Below, in pieces: positions 36,330 to 43,989 of a stretch of DNA of 43,989 nucleotides. The DNA comes from Candidatus Cloacimonadota bacterium (GTDB lineage: Bacteria; Cloacimonadota; Cloacimonadia; Cloacimonadales; TCS61). The translations under genes and the position numbers were made by a program. The stretch covers positions 1 to 43,989 of the forward strand of contig JAUXIJ010000020.1 of the NCBI GenBank assembly GCA_030621085.1, given 5' to 3'. The first letter of the stretch is position 1, and each line of letters opens with the position of its first letter. Below the pieces are notes generated by a model. It made no database searches. It was not told the DNA's origin and was given only the letters and a program-made list of their open reading frames with translations.

Positions 36330-37766
36330 ATGTTAGCAAGATATATTGCTGTTTTTGCTTATGCTGTTCTTGTGATAGTAGTTGCCATTCTGGGCTCACG
36401 TAAAACAAAATCTTTCAGTGATTTTCTGCTTGCCGGTGGAAAAGTGGGTCCTTGGATGACGGCTTTCTCTTATGGTACAGCCTATTTTTCTGCAGTTCTC
36501 TTTATAGGTTTTGCTGGTAAGATCGGCTGGGCTTTTGGTCTTTCCGGTCTGTGGATCGCACTTGGAAATACACTCTTGGGAACGCTTGGTGTGTGGATTC
36601 TGCTGGGCAATAGAATCAAGCAGGAAACAGGAAGATTGCGCGTTCAAACTATGCCCGAATATTTAGAAGCCAGATATAATTGTTCCTTTTTGAAGATGTT
36701 TACATCGGCAGCAATATTCATATTTTTTATTCCATATACTGCCGCAGTATTTATGGGACTAAGCTATCTTTTTGAGATAACCTTCCAGATGCCTTATTTG
36801 TATGTGCTGCTTTTTATGGGAATCTTCACCGGTATCTACCTTGTATTGGGTGGGTATAAATCTATGGCTATGATCGATGTGGTTTTTGGAATGATCATGA
36901 CCATCGGTGTTTTTATTCTTCTTGCTAGTACAATATCCAAAGGTGGTGGTTTGCCGAATATATTTACCGCTCTTAAAAGTATTAATCCCAAACTTGCAGC
37001 ACCTATCGGACCTCCCGGGTTTTTTCCCCTGCTTTCATTGGTTTTTCTCACAAGTGTAGCACCCTTTGCCATGCCGCAACTCTTACAAAAATTCTATGCG
37101 ATCAAAGATAAAAGATCGGTTAGAGTGGGAATGTGGGCATCAACCGTATTTGCGTTGATCGTTACAGGAACAGCATATTTTACAGGTGCTTTATCCAGGA
37201 TATTCTTAACTCCCATCTCAAATCCAAATGCTTTTATTAATGGCAAACCGGTTTTCGATGCCCTTATGCCTGAACTTCTGGTAACCGTTATTCCTTCTGC
37301 TCTCACGGTTGTTATTCTCCTGCTTATTCTGGCTGCTTCGATGTCCACTCTGGCTTCTCTGGTGCTTATTTCCAGTTCATCTATCACAAAGGATCTTTAC
37401 AAAGGTTATCTTAATAAAAATGCTTCCGACAAGTCTCTTACAACGCTGGTTAGAATAGGAAGTGCGTTCTTTATTATTCTCTCTATGCTGCTTGCAATGC
37501 AAAAACCTGCAGTTATCGTTACGATACTTTCCATCTCCTGGGGTGCCATTGCTTCTGTATTCCTGGGTCCTTTCATCTGGGGATTGTTCAATAAAAAAGT
37601 AACTAAAGTTGGTGCGATCACTGCATCTGTTGGCGGTCTAATCATTTGCCTGATATTGTTCTTTACCTGGGGAGCAAAAATGGTCCCGCAGGCTGGAAGC
37701 GTGGGGATGTTGTCTTCTCTGGTATTGGCTCCAGTCTTTAGTTTGTTTGGGAAGAAAAAGAATTAA
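36330..37766 (+). CDS. Sodium/solute symporter (SSS family)
   Basis: A 478-residue integral membrane protein with about 13 hydrophobic spans and the family segments FLLAGGKVGPWMTAFSYG, YLEARY and SMSTLASLVLISSSSI. SSS carriers use the sodium gradient to import substrates such as proline, pantothenate or sugars; the substrate cannot be told. AAGGAG precedes ATG 36330. It ends 45 bases before the convergent lpxK gene, with a hairpin between. Confidence 0.9.
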   Translation: MLARYIAVFAYAVLVIVVAILGSRKTKSFSDFLLAGGKVGPWMTAFSYGTAYFSAVLFIGFAGKIGWAFGLSGLWIALGNTLLGTLGVWILLGNRIKQETGRLRVQTMPEYLEARYNCSFLKMFTSAAIFIFFIPYTAAVFMGLSYLFEITFQMPYLYVLLFMGIFTGIYLVLGGYKSMAMIDVVFGMIMTIGVFILLASTISKGGGLPNIFTALKSINPKLAAPIGPPGFFPLLSLVFLTSVAPFAMPQLLQKFYAIKDKRSVRVGMWASTVFALIVTGTAYFTGALSRIFLTPISNPNAFINGKPVFDALMPELLVTVIPSALTVVILLLILAASMSTLASLVLISSSSITKDLYKGYLNKNASDKSLTTLVRIGSAFFIILSMLLAMQKPAVIVTILSISWGAIASVFLGPFIWGLFNKKVTKVGAITASVGGLIICLILFFTWGAKMVPQAGSVGMLSSLVLAPVFSLFGKKKN

Positions 37767-37790
37767 CAGCGTACAAAAGAATCGATTTTC

Positions 37791-37811
37791 GGTTCGTTTG
37801 GAAAACGAACC
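37791..37811 (+). terminator. Palindrome between convergent genes, probable two-way terminator
   Basis: GGTTCGTTT and AAACGAACC are perfect reverse complements around a GGA loop, placed exactly between the symporter and lpxK stop codons. T-rich sequence follows on the plus side and A-rich sequence precedes it. It also belongs to the set of small GGAA-loop palindromes found in this window. Confidence 0.6.
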
Positions 37812-38825
37812 CTACATTTTCATTTCTTCAATATTATTAAGTTTAAATTCCACTTCCACAACTACCAATGGCAGGTTATGTTCAATAAATCTTAATTTGG
37901 CAAAATCCTTTTCGGTGATGAGAAGGTGATCGATTTTTTCTTTCCTCAATCCGGTTTCTATTTTCAGCAGAATTACTTTATCTTTGAAATCGTAATGATC
38001 AGGAAAGCGGTAATGTTTCTCAAAAGAAAGACCTGATTTACTTATTGTATTTTCAAATGATTTTGGTAACCCAATACCCGAAAGCAGAGCAATTTTACCA
38101 GCAGGTTTTACATCATTTCCATCTACATCATAAAACCGTTTTACAATATATCCGCCCAGCAGGATGGGTTTATTGTATTTTTTCAGTTTCGGTGGAACTT
38201 CACCTTCCCCATTAAAAACAATGTAGTCTGCATATTTCAGGGCAGAAAGCGGCTCCCTCAGAATACCAGCCGGTAGTACAAAGCCATTTCCGATTCCACC
38301 TATTTCGTTGAATATAACAAAATCCAGGTCATGTTGAACTTTTAGATGTTGGAAAGAATCATCCAGAATTATATGATCAAGATCAGAGAATTTTTGCTCT
38401 AATCTCTTAATTGATAACCTGCGGTTCTTTCCAACAATTACAGGGATACCTTTCAGTTTAGAAGCTAAAAGAAATGCTTCATCTCCTGCATCTTTGGCAA
38501 AATCGAAAATTTCTTTGTAATTCGAAATCAATTTATTTTTCTGTTCGAATTTACCTTTGTATCCACGATGAGAAACAGCAACTTTGAATCCTTTATCTTT
38601 TAAGTAATTTGTTAGAAAGATGGTGAAAGGTGTTTTTCCGCTGCCGCCACTTACGATGTTCCCCACACCGATGATCTTGCATTTACTTTTATAAACCAGT
38701 GAAGAAAAAAGTTGGTAGTAAAACCTCCTAAGCCAAAGAATGAAAGAGTATTTTATAGATAGTGGCCAGAGCAGGTAAGAAAGCAGTGAGCATTTGTACA
38801 GATGATTTTCAATGAAATTTTGCAT
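37812..38825 (-). CDS. lpxK: Tetraacyldisaccharide 4'-kinase
   Basis: LpxK phosphorylates the lipid A disaccharide on the inner membrane, the sixth step of lipid A synthesis. The 337 residues include an N-terminal membrane-associated helix, Walker A GGSGKTPFT, HRGYKG, DDSFQH and LREPLSALKYAD. This shows the organism makes lipid A and so has an outer membrane. Other lpx genes are not nearby. A palindromic repeat lies upstream at 38835. Confidence 0.95.
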   Translation of the reverse strand: MQNFIENHLYKCSLLSYLLWPLSIKYSFILWLRRFYYQLFSSLVYKSKCKIIGVGNIVSGGSGKTPFTIFLTNYLKDKGFKVAVSHRGYKGKFEQKNKLISNYKEIFDFAKDAGDEAFLLASKLKGIPVIVGKNRRLSIKRLEQKFSDLDHIILDDSFQHLKVQHDLDFVIFNEIGGIGNGFVLPAGILREPLSALKYADYIVFNGEGEVPPKLKKYNKPILLGGYIVKRFYDVDGNDVKPAGKIALLSGIGLPKSFENTISKSGLSFEKHYRFPDHYDFKDKVILLKIETGLRKEKIDHLLITEKDFAKLRFIEHNLPLVVVEVEFKLNNIEEMKM

Positions 38826-38834
38826 AATCCATTA

Positions 38835-38882
38835 TCTCATTCCGAACTTTCCAATTCGGGATGAACTAATCTGGGAAGTTTC
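38835..38882 (+). repeat. 48-base palindromic repeat, copy 2
   Basis: The partner of 33263-33310. CATTCCGA (38838) pairs with TCGGGATG (38856) with one G-T pair; relative to copy 1 one base pair has changed on both sides. Confidence 0.75.
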
Positions 38883-38910
38883 GGAAAGAGGGTACCATCT
38901 TTTATCTCAA

Positions 38911-39417
38911 TCAAAATTCCACACCTTCGCGTGCTTGAACATCTTCATTATAATAGTGTTTTATCTCTAACATCTCAGTAACAAGGTTAGCCTTTTTTAT
39001 TACTTCCGGGCTTGCATATCTGCCGGTCATCACGACTTCAGCATCGGTTTCAATATCCATTAGTTCAAGCTGTTTTCCCAGGGGTAAAAGTTTCCATTTG
39101 ATCACCACATTAATTTCATCGATCACAATCAGATCGTATTTGCCAGAATTCAATATTTCTTTGGCTTTTTTATATCCGAGTTCAGCTTCCTTAAAATCTA
39201 TTTCATCAGGATTGTTTGGATCAATCAGTTGGTCGGTTCCAAACTGGAAAACATCGATATTATTTTGCTTTTCCAGGAATTTTATCTCACCATAAACAAA
39301 ATTCTTTTTCATGAACTGGATTAGACAAACCCTCTTGCCATTTCCAAGAGCACGAATGATCAATCCAAGTGCAGCTGTTGTTTTTCCCTTTCCATTGCCT
39401 GTATAGATATGGATCAT
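38911..39417 (-). CDS. cobO: Corrinoid adenosyltransferase (CobA/BtuR type)
   Basis: This enzyme adds the adenosyl group of ATP to reduced corrinoids to make coenzyme B12. The 168 residues contain the P-loop TGNGKGKTTAALGL, FMKKNFVYGE, and DEINVVIKWKLL, with the C-terminal MLEIKHYYNEDVQAREGVEF of the family. The start at 39417 has GAGG upstream. It suggests B12 salvage or use; no other B12 gene is present in the window. Confidence 0.94.
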   Translation of the reverse strand: MIHIYTGNGKGKTTAALGLIIRALGNGKRVCLIQFMKKNFVYGEIKFLEKQNNIDVFQFGTDQLIDPNNPDEIDFKEAELGYKKAKEILNSGKYDLIVIDEINVVIKWKLLPLGKQLELMDIETDAEVVMTGRYASPEVIKKANLVTEMLEIKHYYNEDVQAREGVEF

Positions 39418-39433
39418 TTTTACCTCTATGTAC

Positions 39434-39542
39434 AGCAAGCAGCTTGCTTGCTTTTTCCTCGACCCGGCAGGTCGAGTTACAATACCTTCCGTTATTGAAT
39501 ACCCGGCAGGCTGTTATTATTTCACAAAGGCGGAGCTTTGTG
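39434..39542 (+). repeat. Cluster of small hairpins
   Basis: In 110 bases lie AGCAAGC-A-GCTTGCT (39434), CTCGACC-CGGCA-GGTCGAG (39458-39476) and CACAAAG-GCGGAG-CTTTGTG (39523-39542). The last ends one base before the peptidase stop codon and may serve as its terminator. Confidence 0.65.
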
Positions 39543-42011
39543 TTACTTCAAGAGCAGCATTTTTTTGGTTTGCTGATGATTTCCAACCGAAAGTTTATAG
39601 AAATAAATTCCTGATGAAACCTGTTTACTATTATTATCTTCTCCATTCCAGACAACAGAAACTCTTCCTGCAGGAAGAGTTTCATTAACCAGAGTTTTTA
39701 CTTTCTGTCCCTTAATGTTATAAATTGTTAGGATTACATCGCTGTCTGTTGATAGTTGATAACTAATGGTTGTGCTGGGATTGAATGGGTTCGGAAAATT
39801 ACCAAACAGCTTTGGAGTAATCTTAATTACATTTTCTGTATGAGTTATAAATTCTTCCATGCCGAAAATTTGTACATCATCTATATTCCATCCGCAGTAT
39901 CTCCATCCACTGTCTGTTTCTCCCATCGTCCAGCGCAAATACACAGTTTCCTGATCGTTAGCATAATCGGAAATATCAATTTCTATATGTGTCCATTCAC
40001 TATCGGTAATCTCTACTACATTTTGCCAGATCGTATACCAGTTCTCTCCATCGTTACTTATTCTGAGATAAGCATGGTCGTATAATGGTTGTTCAACCCC
40101 CAACCAGCGCCAGTATTTTAAGTAAACGTTGTAGAAATTCGTACAATCTATGGTTTCTGTAGTGAGATGTTTTTCAGGAAGATTATTGGGATAATCTCCA
40201 TTTAGATTGTATCCGTAAACATTATTTCCCGTATAACCACTGGTAGGATCTGGTTCGCCGTGCTCTCCACCGCCTCCCGTAGGTTGACCAAATGCCCAAT
40301 CAGTTTCGGTAGTCCAACCCGGATCAGTATCAAAATTCCATTCATGCAAAAGAGTGGATTCTCCAATCGCAAGAATTACATCCCTGGTTGTATCTCCGAT
40401 ATGATCTGTAATATTAATAAATTCGATCGTGGCAATATGAGCACCGTTTTCCAGGGAATTTGCATTCTCATTGATCGTAATTGTAATTTCTGTAGTTTCA
40501 CCTGCGTCCAGTGTTCCCGTAATATCACCGGTAAGAGTAAGCCAATCTGCAGATGAGATATTGGTTACTTCATAGTCGAAAGCTGTAATGCCTTTATTTT
40601 CGAGTTCATAGATCATGCTTTGCGGATCGAACGGACCTCCTACAGAACCGGACGATTCAAAATTCGTTTCGGGATCTACTTTCAAACCCGTGATGCAGGC
40701 CAAAGCTTTTACACAAAAATTTCCACTTTCATCCCAGGTAGGATCGATAAACTCATAATCATAAAAATCATACCAGTTGTTACCCACTTTATAATAGCTT
40801 TCATCTGGATGAGCGGAAGATTCCACGATTGTCCGATAGGAAGCGCCCAAAAGTACGGGCACGTCGGAAGTTCTGTCATAAGGATAGCCACCATCAGAAA
40901 ATTCTACATAAATATAAAAATCATCTCCCGGAATAATCGGGAGGGGAGTATCCAGATCTATCGTATGAAACCCATAATGAGAAATAGAACCTGTTTGGGT
41001 GATTAGCGCATTGGTCAGTTCACCACTTTGAAAATCATCATAAATAATTACTTCGTATTCAATATCATCGATCGCTGTGAAAAAACTTACAGATTTTAAA
41101 AGTTCATATTGTGTTCCAATGAATTTATTAAAAACAGCTGAACACTCTCCGAATGTATCCCGCCAACCATGATAATCGTGATAATAAACGTTATCATATT
41201 GCATTGGTTCAACTTCCTGGAAAGAAATAGCACCCATTTCAGGATGCTGACAGCTATGTTTATCATAATATGAGATCCAGAAATATCCACCATAACCCCA
41301 GCCAGTACCCCAACTGTTTTTTACTAACCAGGCTCCCGGCTCTGGAGCTTGTGTTACTCTGCTATCATCCCAACCGATTATTGCAATAGCATGATTTGGA
41401 TCTAACGTGCTGGAAGGAGGTTGATAATGGTTGTATTGTGCGTTAATAAATGATCCATCATAGCACATACACGTACCCAGAACTCCATATTCCATAATGG
41501 CATATTTGATGGAATCGATCTTACTGAGATCTGTTTCTGCTATAAACCAATTAATATCTCTGGAATAAAAATAATGGTAGCTTGGATCGTCCCTAAGTGG
41601 AGGTGTGTTATAAGATTGTCCGTCAATATCCCGCACTGCACCTTCTCCGCGTGTAAGATAAGCTGATGTAACCCGGTAATCGCCACCTTCATGAACCACC
41701 AGACCACTTCCGGTGGGAGGAGTTATATCGTCATTGTTATGCTGATTAAAGCCATTCCACCAATCCAGGTGGTATTCAGCCAGATCGGGTTCTCCCACCT
41801 CGCCAGCTGCAATCCAGGCTCCTGTGATCATCATGTTACCCTCCATAGCAGCCATAGCTCCATGAGTCCAACAGGTACCTCCTTGTTGGCTCTTTACAGA
41901 TGTAACAAAATTCTCACCATTAACATTTCGCAGATCATATGTTGGTGGTGGGTCAGCAATAATTATAACGGATAAAGTTAAAGCAAATAAAATTAAAATC
42001 GTTTTCTTCAT
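39543..42011 (-). CDS. Secreted papain-family (C1A) peptidase, second copy, with sorting domain
   Basis: This 822-residue paralogue of the gene at 734 has a signal peptide (1-19), then the catalytic domain with Cys47 (GGTCWTHGA), a His in NHAIAIIGW and an Asn in KNSWGTGWG. The oxyanion region reads SQQGGTC, one residue shorter between Gln and Cys than in the first copy if Q42 is used. The lectin-like domain is shared. The rear differs: a BACON/immunoglobulin-like region (about 455-560), a jelly-roll domain with WNFDTDPGW and HAYLRISNDG (about 560-720), and the sorting domain with FPNPFNPSTT and KKMLLLK. It probably digests extracellular protein. GGAGA lies upstream of the ATG. Confidence 0.9.
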   Translation of the reverse strand: MKKTILILFALTLSVIIIADPPPTYDLRNVNGENFVTSVKSQQGGTCWTHGAMAAMEGNMMITGAWIAAGEVGEPDLAEYHLDWWNGFNQHNNDDITPPTGSGLVVHEGGDYRVTSAYLTRGEGAVRDIDGQSYNTPPLRDDPSYHYFYSRDINWFIAETDLSKIDSIKYAIMEYGVLGTCMCYDGSFINAQYNHYQPPSSTLDPNHAIAIIGWDDSRVTQAPEPGAWLVKNSWGTGWGYGGYFWISYYDKHSCQHPEMGAISFQEVEPMQYDNVYYHDYHGWRDTFGECSAVFNKFIGTQYELLKSVSFFTAIDDIEYEVIIYDDFQSGELTNALITQTGSISHYGFHTIDLDTPLPIIPGDDFYIYVEFSDGGYPYDRTSDVPVLLGASYRTIVESSAHPDESYYKVGNNWYDFYDYEFIDPTWDESGNFCVKALACITGLKVDPETNFESSGSVGGPFDPQSMIYELENKGITAFDYEVTNISSADWLTLTGDITGTLDAGETTEITITINENANSLENGAHIATIEFINITDHIGDTTRDVILAIGESTLLHEWNFDTDPGWTTETDWAFGQPTGGGGEHGEPDPTSGYTGNNVYGYNLNGDYPNNLPEKHLTTETIDCTNFYNVYLKYWRWLGVEQPLYDHAYLRISNDGENWYTIWQNVVEITDSEWTHIEIDISDYANDQETVYLRWTMGETDSGWRYCGWNIDDVQIFGMEEFITHTENVIKITPKLFGNFPNPFNPSTTISYQLSTDSDVILTIYNIKGQKVKTLVNETLPAGRVSVVWNGEDNNSKQVSSGIYFYKLSVGNHQQTKKMLLLK

Positions 42012-42158
42012 TATTTATCTCCTTTTTAATATTATGTATAAACAATGCAGTAATTTGAACCTTATATCAATATGTCAACTAACTTATTATATAAGAATTC
42101 TATTGACATTAAGATGAAATTATTAATTCTTTGGTTAGGATTTTTTTAGGAAAAATTT

Positions 42159-43103
42159 ATGGTTAGAAAGAAAAACGATTATAGCCCATATTTATATTTG
42201 CTCCCCGCAGCTATAATAATAATCGTATTCCGCCTAGTTCCCATTCTGCTTTCGTTCATTGTGAGCTTTTTCGATTGGACAGTACTGGGTCCCGGCAAGT
42301 TCATAGCGCTGCAGAATTATGCAAAAATGATACACGATGCCGAATTCTGGCAATCTATGATAAATACATTCTGGCTGGTTATCATCGTTGTTCCCGTCAG
42401 TTTGGTGCTATCTCTTTTCTTTGCAAATTTATTAAATGGCATCAAGAAGGTTAAAAGCTTTTTCCGCTCGGTTTATTTTATTCCTACGGTAACTTCGATG
42501 GTTGCTATTTCCATAGTATGGAAAATCATCTTTAACCAGCAGACAGGACTGGCTAATTTCTTTTTTGAAAAGATCGGAATAGACCCGCTGGCCTGGTTGG
42601 CAGAAAGCAGGGGAATATTTCAACTTCTTTTTGCCAATTTTGGAATCGATCTACCTTCCTGGCTGGGTGGACCTTCCCTGGCCTTGTTCTGCATCATAAT
42701 AGTTACCATCTGGAAAGGGCTGGGATATAATACAATAATTTATTTAGCGGGATTGCAAAATATCCCAAACGTTTATTACGAAGCTGCGGATATCGATGGA
42801 GCAGGTAAAATAAAACAGTTTTTCAAGATCACCTGGCCGCTTATTTCTCCCACCACATATTATGTTCTCATGATGACAACCATCGTTACATTCCAAGTAT
42901 TCTCCCAGATATATTTAATGACCGGTCCTCCGGTGGGCGGTCCTTTGGGAACTACTAAAGTTATTGTTTATTTCCTGTTTGAAAAAGGATTTGGAGAAAG
43001 CAACGACCTTAGTTATGCCAGTGCGATCGCTTTAGTGCTTTTTGCTATAATTCTCAGCCTGACCATGCTGCAGAAAAAGCTGGAAAAGAAAGTACATTAT
43101 TAA
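42159..43103 (+). CDS. ABC transporter permease, MalF/UgpA-like
   Basis: The 314-residue membrane protein has about six spans and the EAA loop YYEAADIDGAGKIKQFFKIT that docks the ATPase subunit. This fits a carbohydrate-uptake (CUT1) inner-membrane permease, the first of a pair with the next gene. No solute-binding protein or ATPase is inside the window. An AGGAAA ribosome site precedes the ATG; the 147-base gap upstream holds a possible TTGACA box at 42103 but no clear -10. Confidence 0.92.
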   Translation: MVRKKNDYSPYLYLLPAAIIIIVFRLVPILLSFIVSFFDWTVLGPGKFIALQNYAKMIHDAEFWQSMINTFWLVIIVVPVSLVLSLFFANLLNGIKKVKSFFRSVYFIPTVTSMVAISIVWKIIFNQQTGLANFFFEKIGIDPLAWLAESRGIFQLLFANFGIDLPSWLGGPSLALFCIIIVTIWKGLGYNTIIYLAGLQNIPNVYYEAADIDGAGKIKQFFKITWPLISPTTYYVLMMTTIVTFQVFSQIYLMTGPPVGGPLGTTKVIVYFLFEKGFGESNDLSYASAIALVLFAIILSLTMLQKKLEKKVHY

Positions 43104-43112
43104 GGAATGCTC

Positions 43113-43989
43113 ATGAATTTCAATAAGACAACAACTTATGCAATTCTTACTTTATGCGGTCTGGTAATGGTCATTCCTTTCATCTGGATGGTTACAACAT
43201 CTGTGAAATCTCAGATAGAGGTAAATAAGGGTAACGTAGGTTTCCTGCCTATTGAAGAATTTTATACTTATACAGAAGGAGATAAAACCTATCGCGTAAC
43301 GCTGGTAAAAACTGAAGCTGACAGCTCGTATGTGCATCTTTTCAATGAAAAGTGGGAAAGAATAAGTTCTTATAAAAAGATACCGAATACAAGCATCCAG
43401 AAAAACCGTAAATTCAAACTTCATCTTGAGAACTTTGTGGAAGCTTTTAATAAGGTACCCTTTGGAAGGTATTTCTTAAACACGTTGTTCGTATCTATCT
43501 CGGTGGTTCTGGGAGTGATTATTACAGGTTCATTAGCAGCTTATGCTTTCGCTACCATGAGGTTTAAAGGCAGGGATTTTATTTTCTATCTCTTCATCAG
43601 TATGATGATGGTGCCGCAGCCTGTTTATCTTATTCCCTCTTACATTGTTTTGAATCATCTGGGCTGGTTGAATACTTACCAGGCACTTATTGTTCCCTGG
43701 ATAGCGAATATCTTTACGATATTCCTTCTTCGCCAGCAGTTTAAAACTATTCCGCGTGATCTTTTCGATGCTGCGGAAATAGACGGCTGTAACCGCTTGA
43801 AGATACTGTGGAAAATAGTTCTGCCGCTTTCCAAATCTGTGATCTCTACCGCAGCAATATTCGGGTTTATCGGCAGTTGGAACAGCTTCATGTGGCCGCT
43901 TATCATGATAGACGATCCTGAACTTCGAGTGTTGCAGGTTGGATTGAGCTATTTTTCGCAGGAAGCTTCCACCCAGACAGCGCTCCTGA
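43113..43989 (+). CDS. ABC transporter permease, MalG/UgpE-like (3' end outside window)
   Basis: The frame from ATG 43113 stays open to the window end (292 codons). It has an N-terminal span, spans from about residue 125 on, and the EAA loop FDAAEIDGCNRLKILWKI. A polar region of about 75 residues (33-108) lies between the first and second spans, longer than is usual in MalG proteins, and should face the periplasm. AAGGAA ribosome site 9 bases after the MalF-like gene, so one operon. Confidence 0.9.
   Translation, partial: MNFNKTTTYAILTLCGLVMVIPFIWMVTTSVKSQIEVNKGNVGFLPIEEFYTYTEGDKTYRVTLVKTEADSSYVHLFNEKWERISSYKKIPNTSIQKNRKFKLHLENFVEAFNKVPFGRYFLNTLFVSISVVLGVIITGSLAAYAFATMRFKGRDFIFYLFISMMMVPQPVYLIPSYIVLNHLGWLNTYQALIVPWIANIFTIFLLRQQFKTIPRDLFDAAEIDGCNRLKILWKIVLPLSKSVISTAAIFGFIGSWNSFMWPLIMIDDPELRVLQVGLSYFSQEASTQTALL

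Noticed and set aside
40620..41006. Plus-strand frame opposite the second peptidase
   Set aside because: It lies opposite the conserved lectin-like region of the peptidase and has no family features.

Overview
The window looks like a chromosomal segment of a low-GC, Gram-negative, anaerobe-like bacterium of the FCB group, most probably Candidatus Cloacimonadota or a close relative. This is an inference from three things: secreted proteins that end in a FlgD-like sorting domain carrying an NPFNP motif and a K-K-x-x-L-L-K tail, a TonB receptor and LpxK (outer membrane with lipid A), and fermentation-type genes such as acetate kinase. No 16S rRNA or other taxonomic marker is present.

Layout. 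Positions 1-10200 are mostly minus-strand: the start of an NtrC-type response regulator, a secreted papain-family peptidase, a TonB-dependent receptor, a periplasmic HAD phosphatase, a double deoxynucleoside kinase, a zinc-ribbon membrane protein and a frameshifted outer-membrane-type gene. Positions 10330-23374 are a plus-strand run of core genes: queD, engB, dxs, mnmE, pgi (fused to a winged helix and a macro domain), glpK, an esterase, mnmD and ruvB. Two probably mobile or self-contained units interrupt it: a GxxExxY nuclease gene between inverted CACAGAG-type repeats, and an AAA+ ATPase preceded by two palindromic repeats.

Positions 23375-33470, between ruvB and gpsA, form an accessory region: a gene with base composition unlike its surroundings, a DUF3795 protein, a two-gene restriction-modification system, a secreted repeat protein, a PadR/HAAS pair with a visible operator, a fragment of homocysteine methyltransferase, CBS and CGGC proteins, a methyltransferase joined to a HEPN domain with a small coiled-coil membrane protein, tRNA-Val(GAC), and a broken GIY-YIG nuclease. 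Several short repeats and hairpins mark the gene boundaries here.

Positions 33474-39417 return to core metabolism (gpsA, ndk, ackA, a sodium/solute symporter, lpxK, cobalamin adenosyltransferase), with palindromic repeats between them. From 39543 come a second, differently tailed papain-like peptidase and two sugar-type ABC permeases, the last cut by the window edge.

Functionally, gpsA and glpK both act at glycerol 3-phosphate, pgi and ackA belong to sugar fermentation, and engB, mnmE, mnmD and queD serve ribosome assembly or tRNA modification. The best candidates for something new are the PGI-winged-helix-macro fusion, the methyltransferase-HEPN fusion with its membrane partner, and the repeat-bounded GxxExxY unit.
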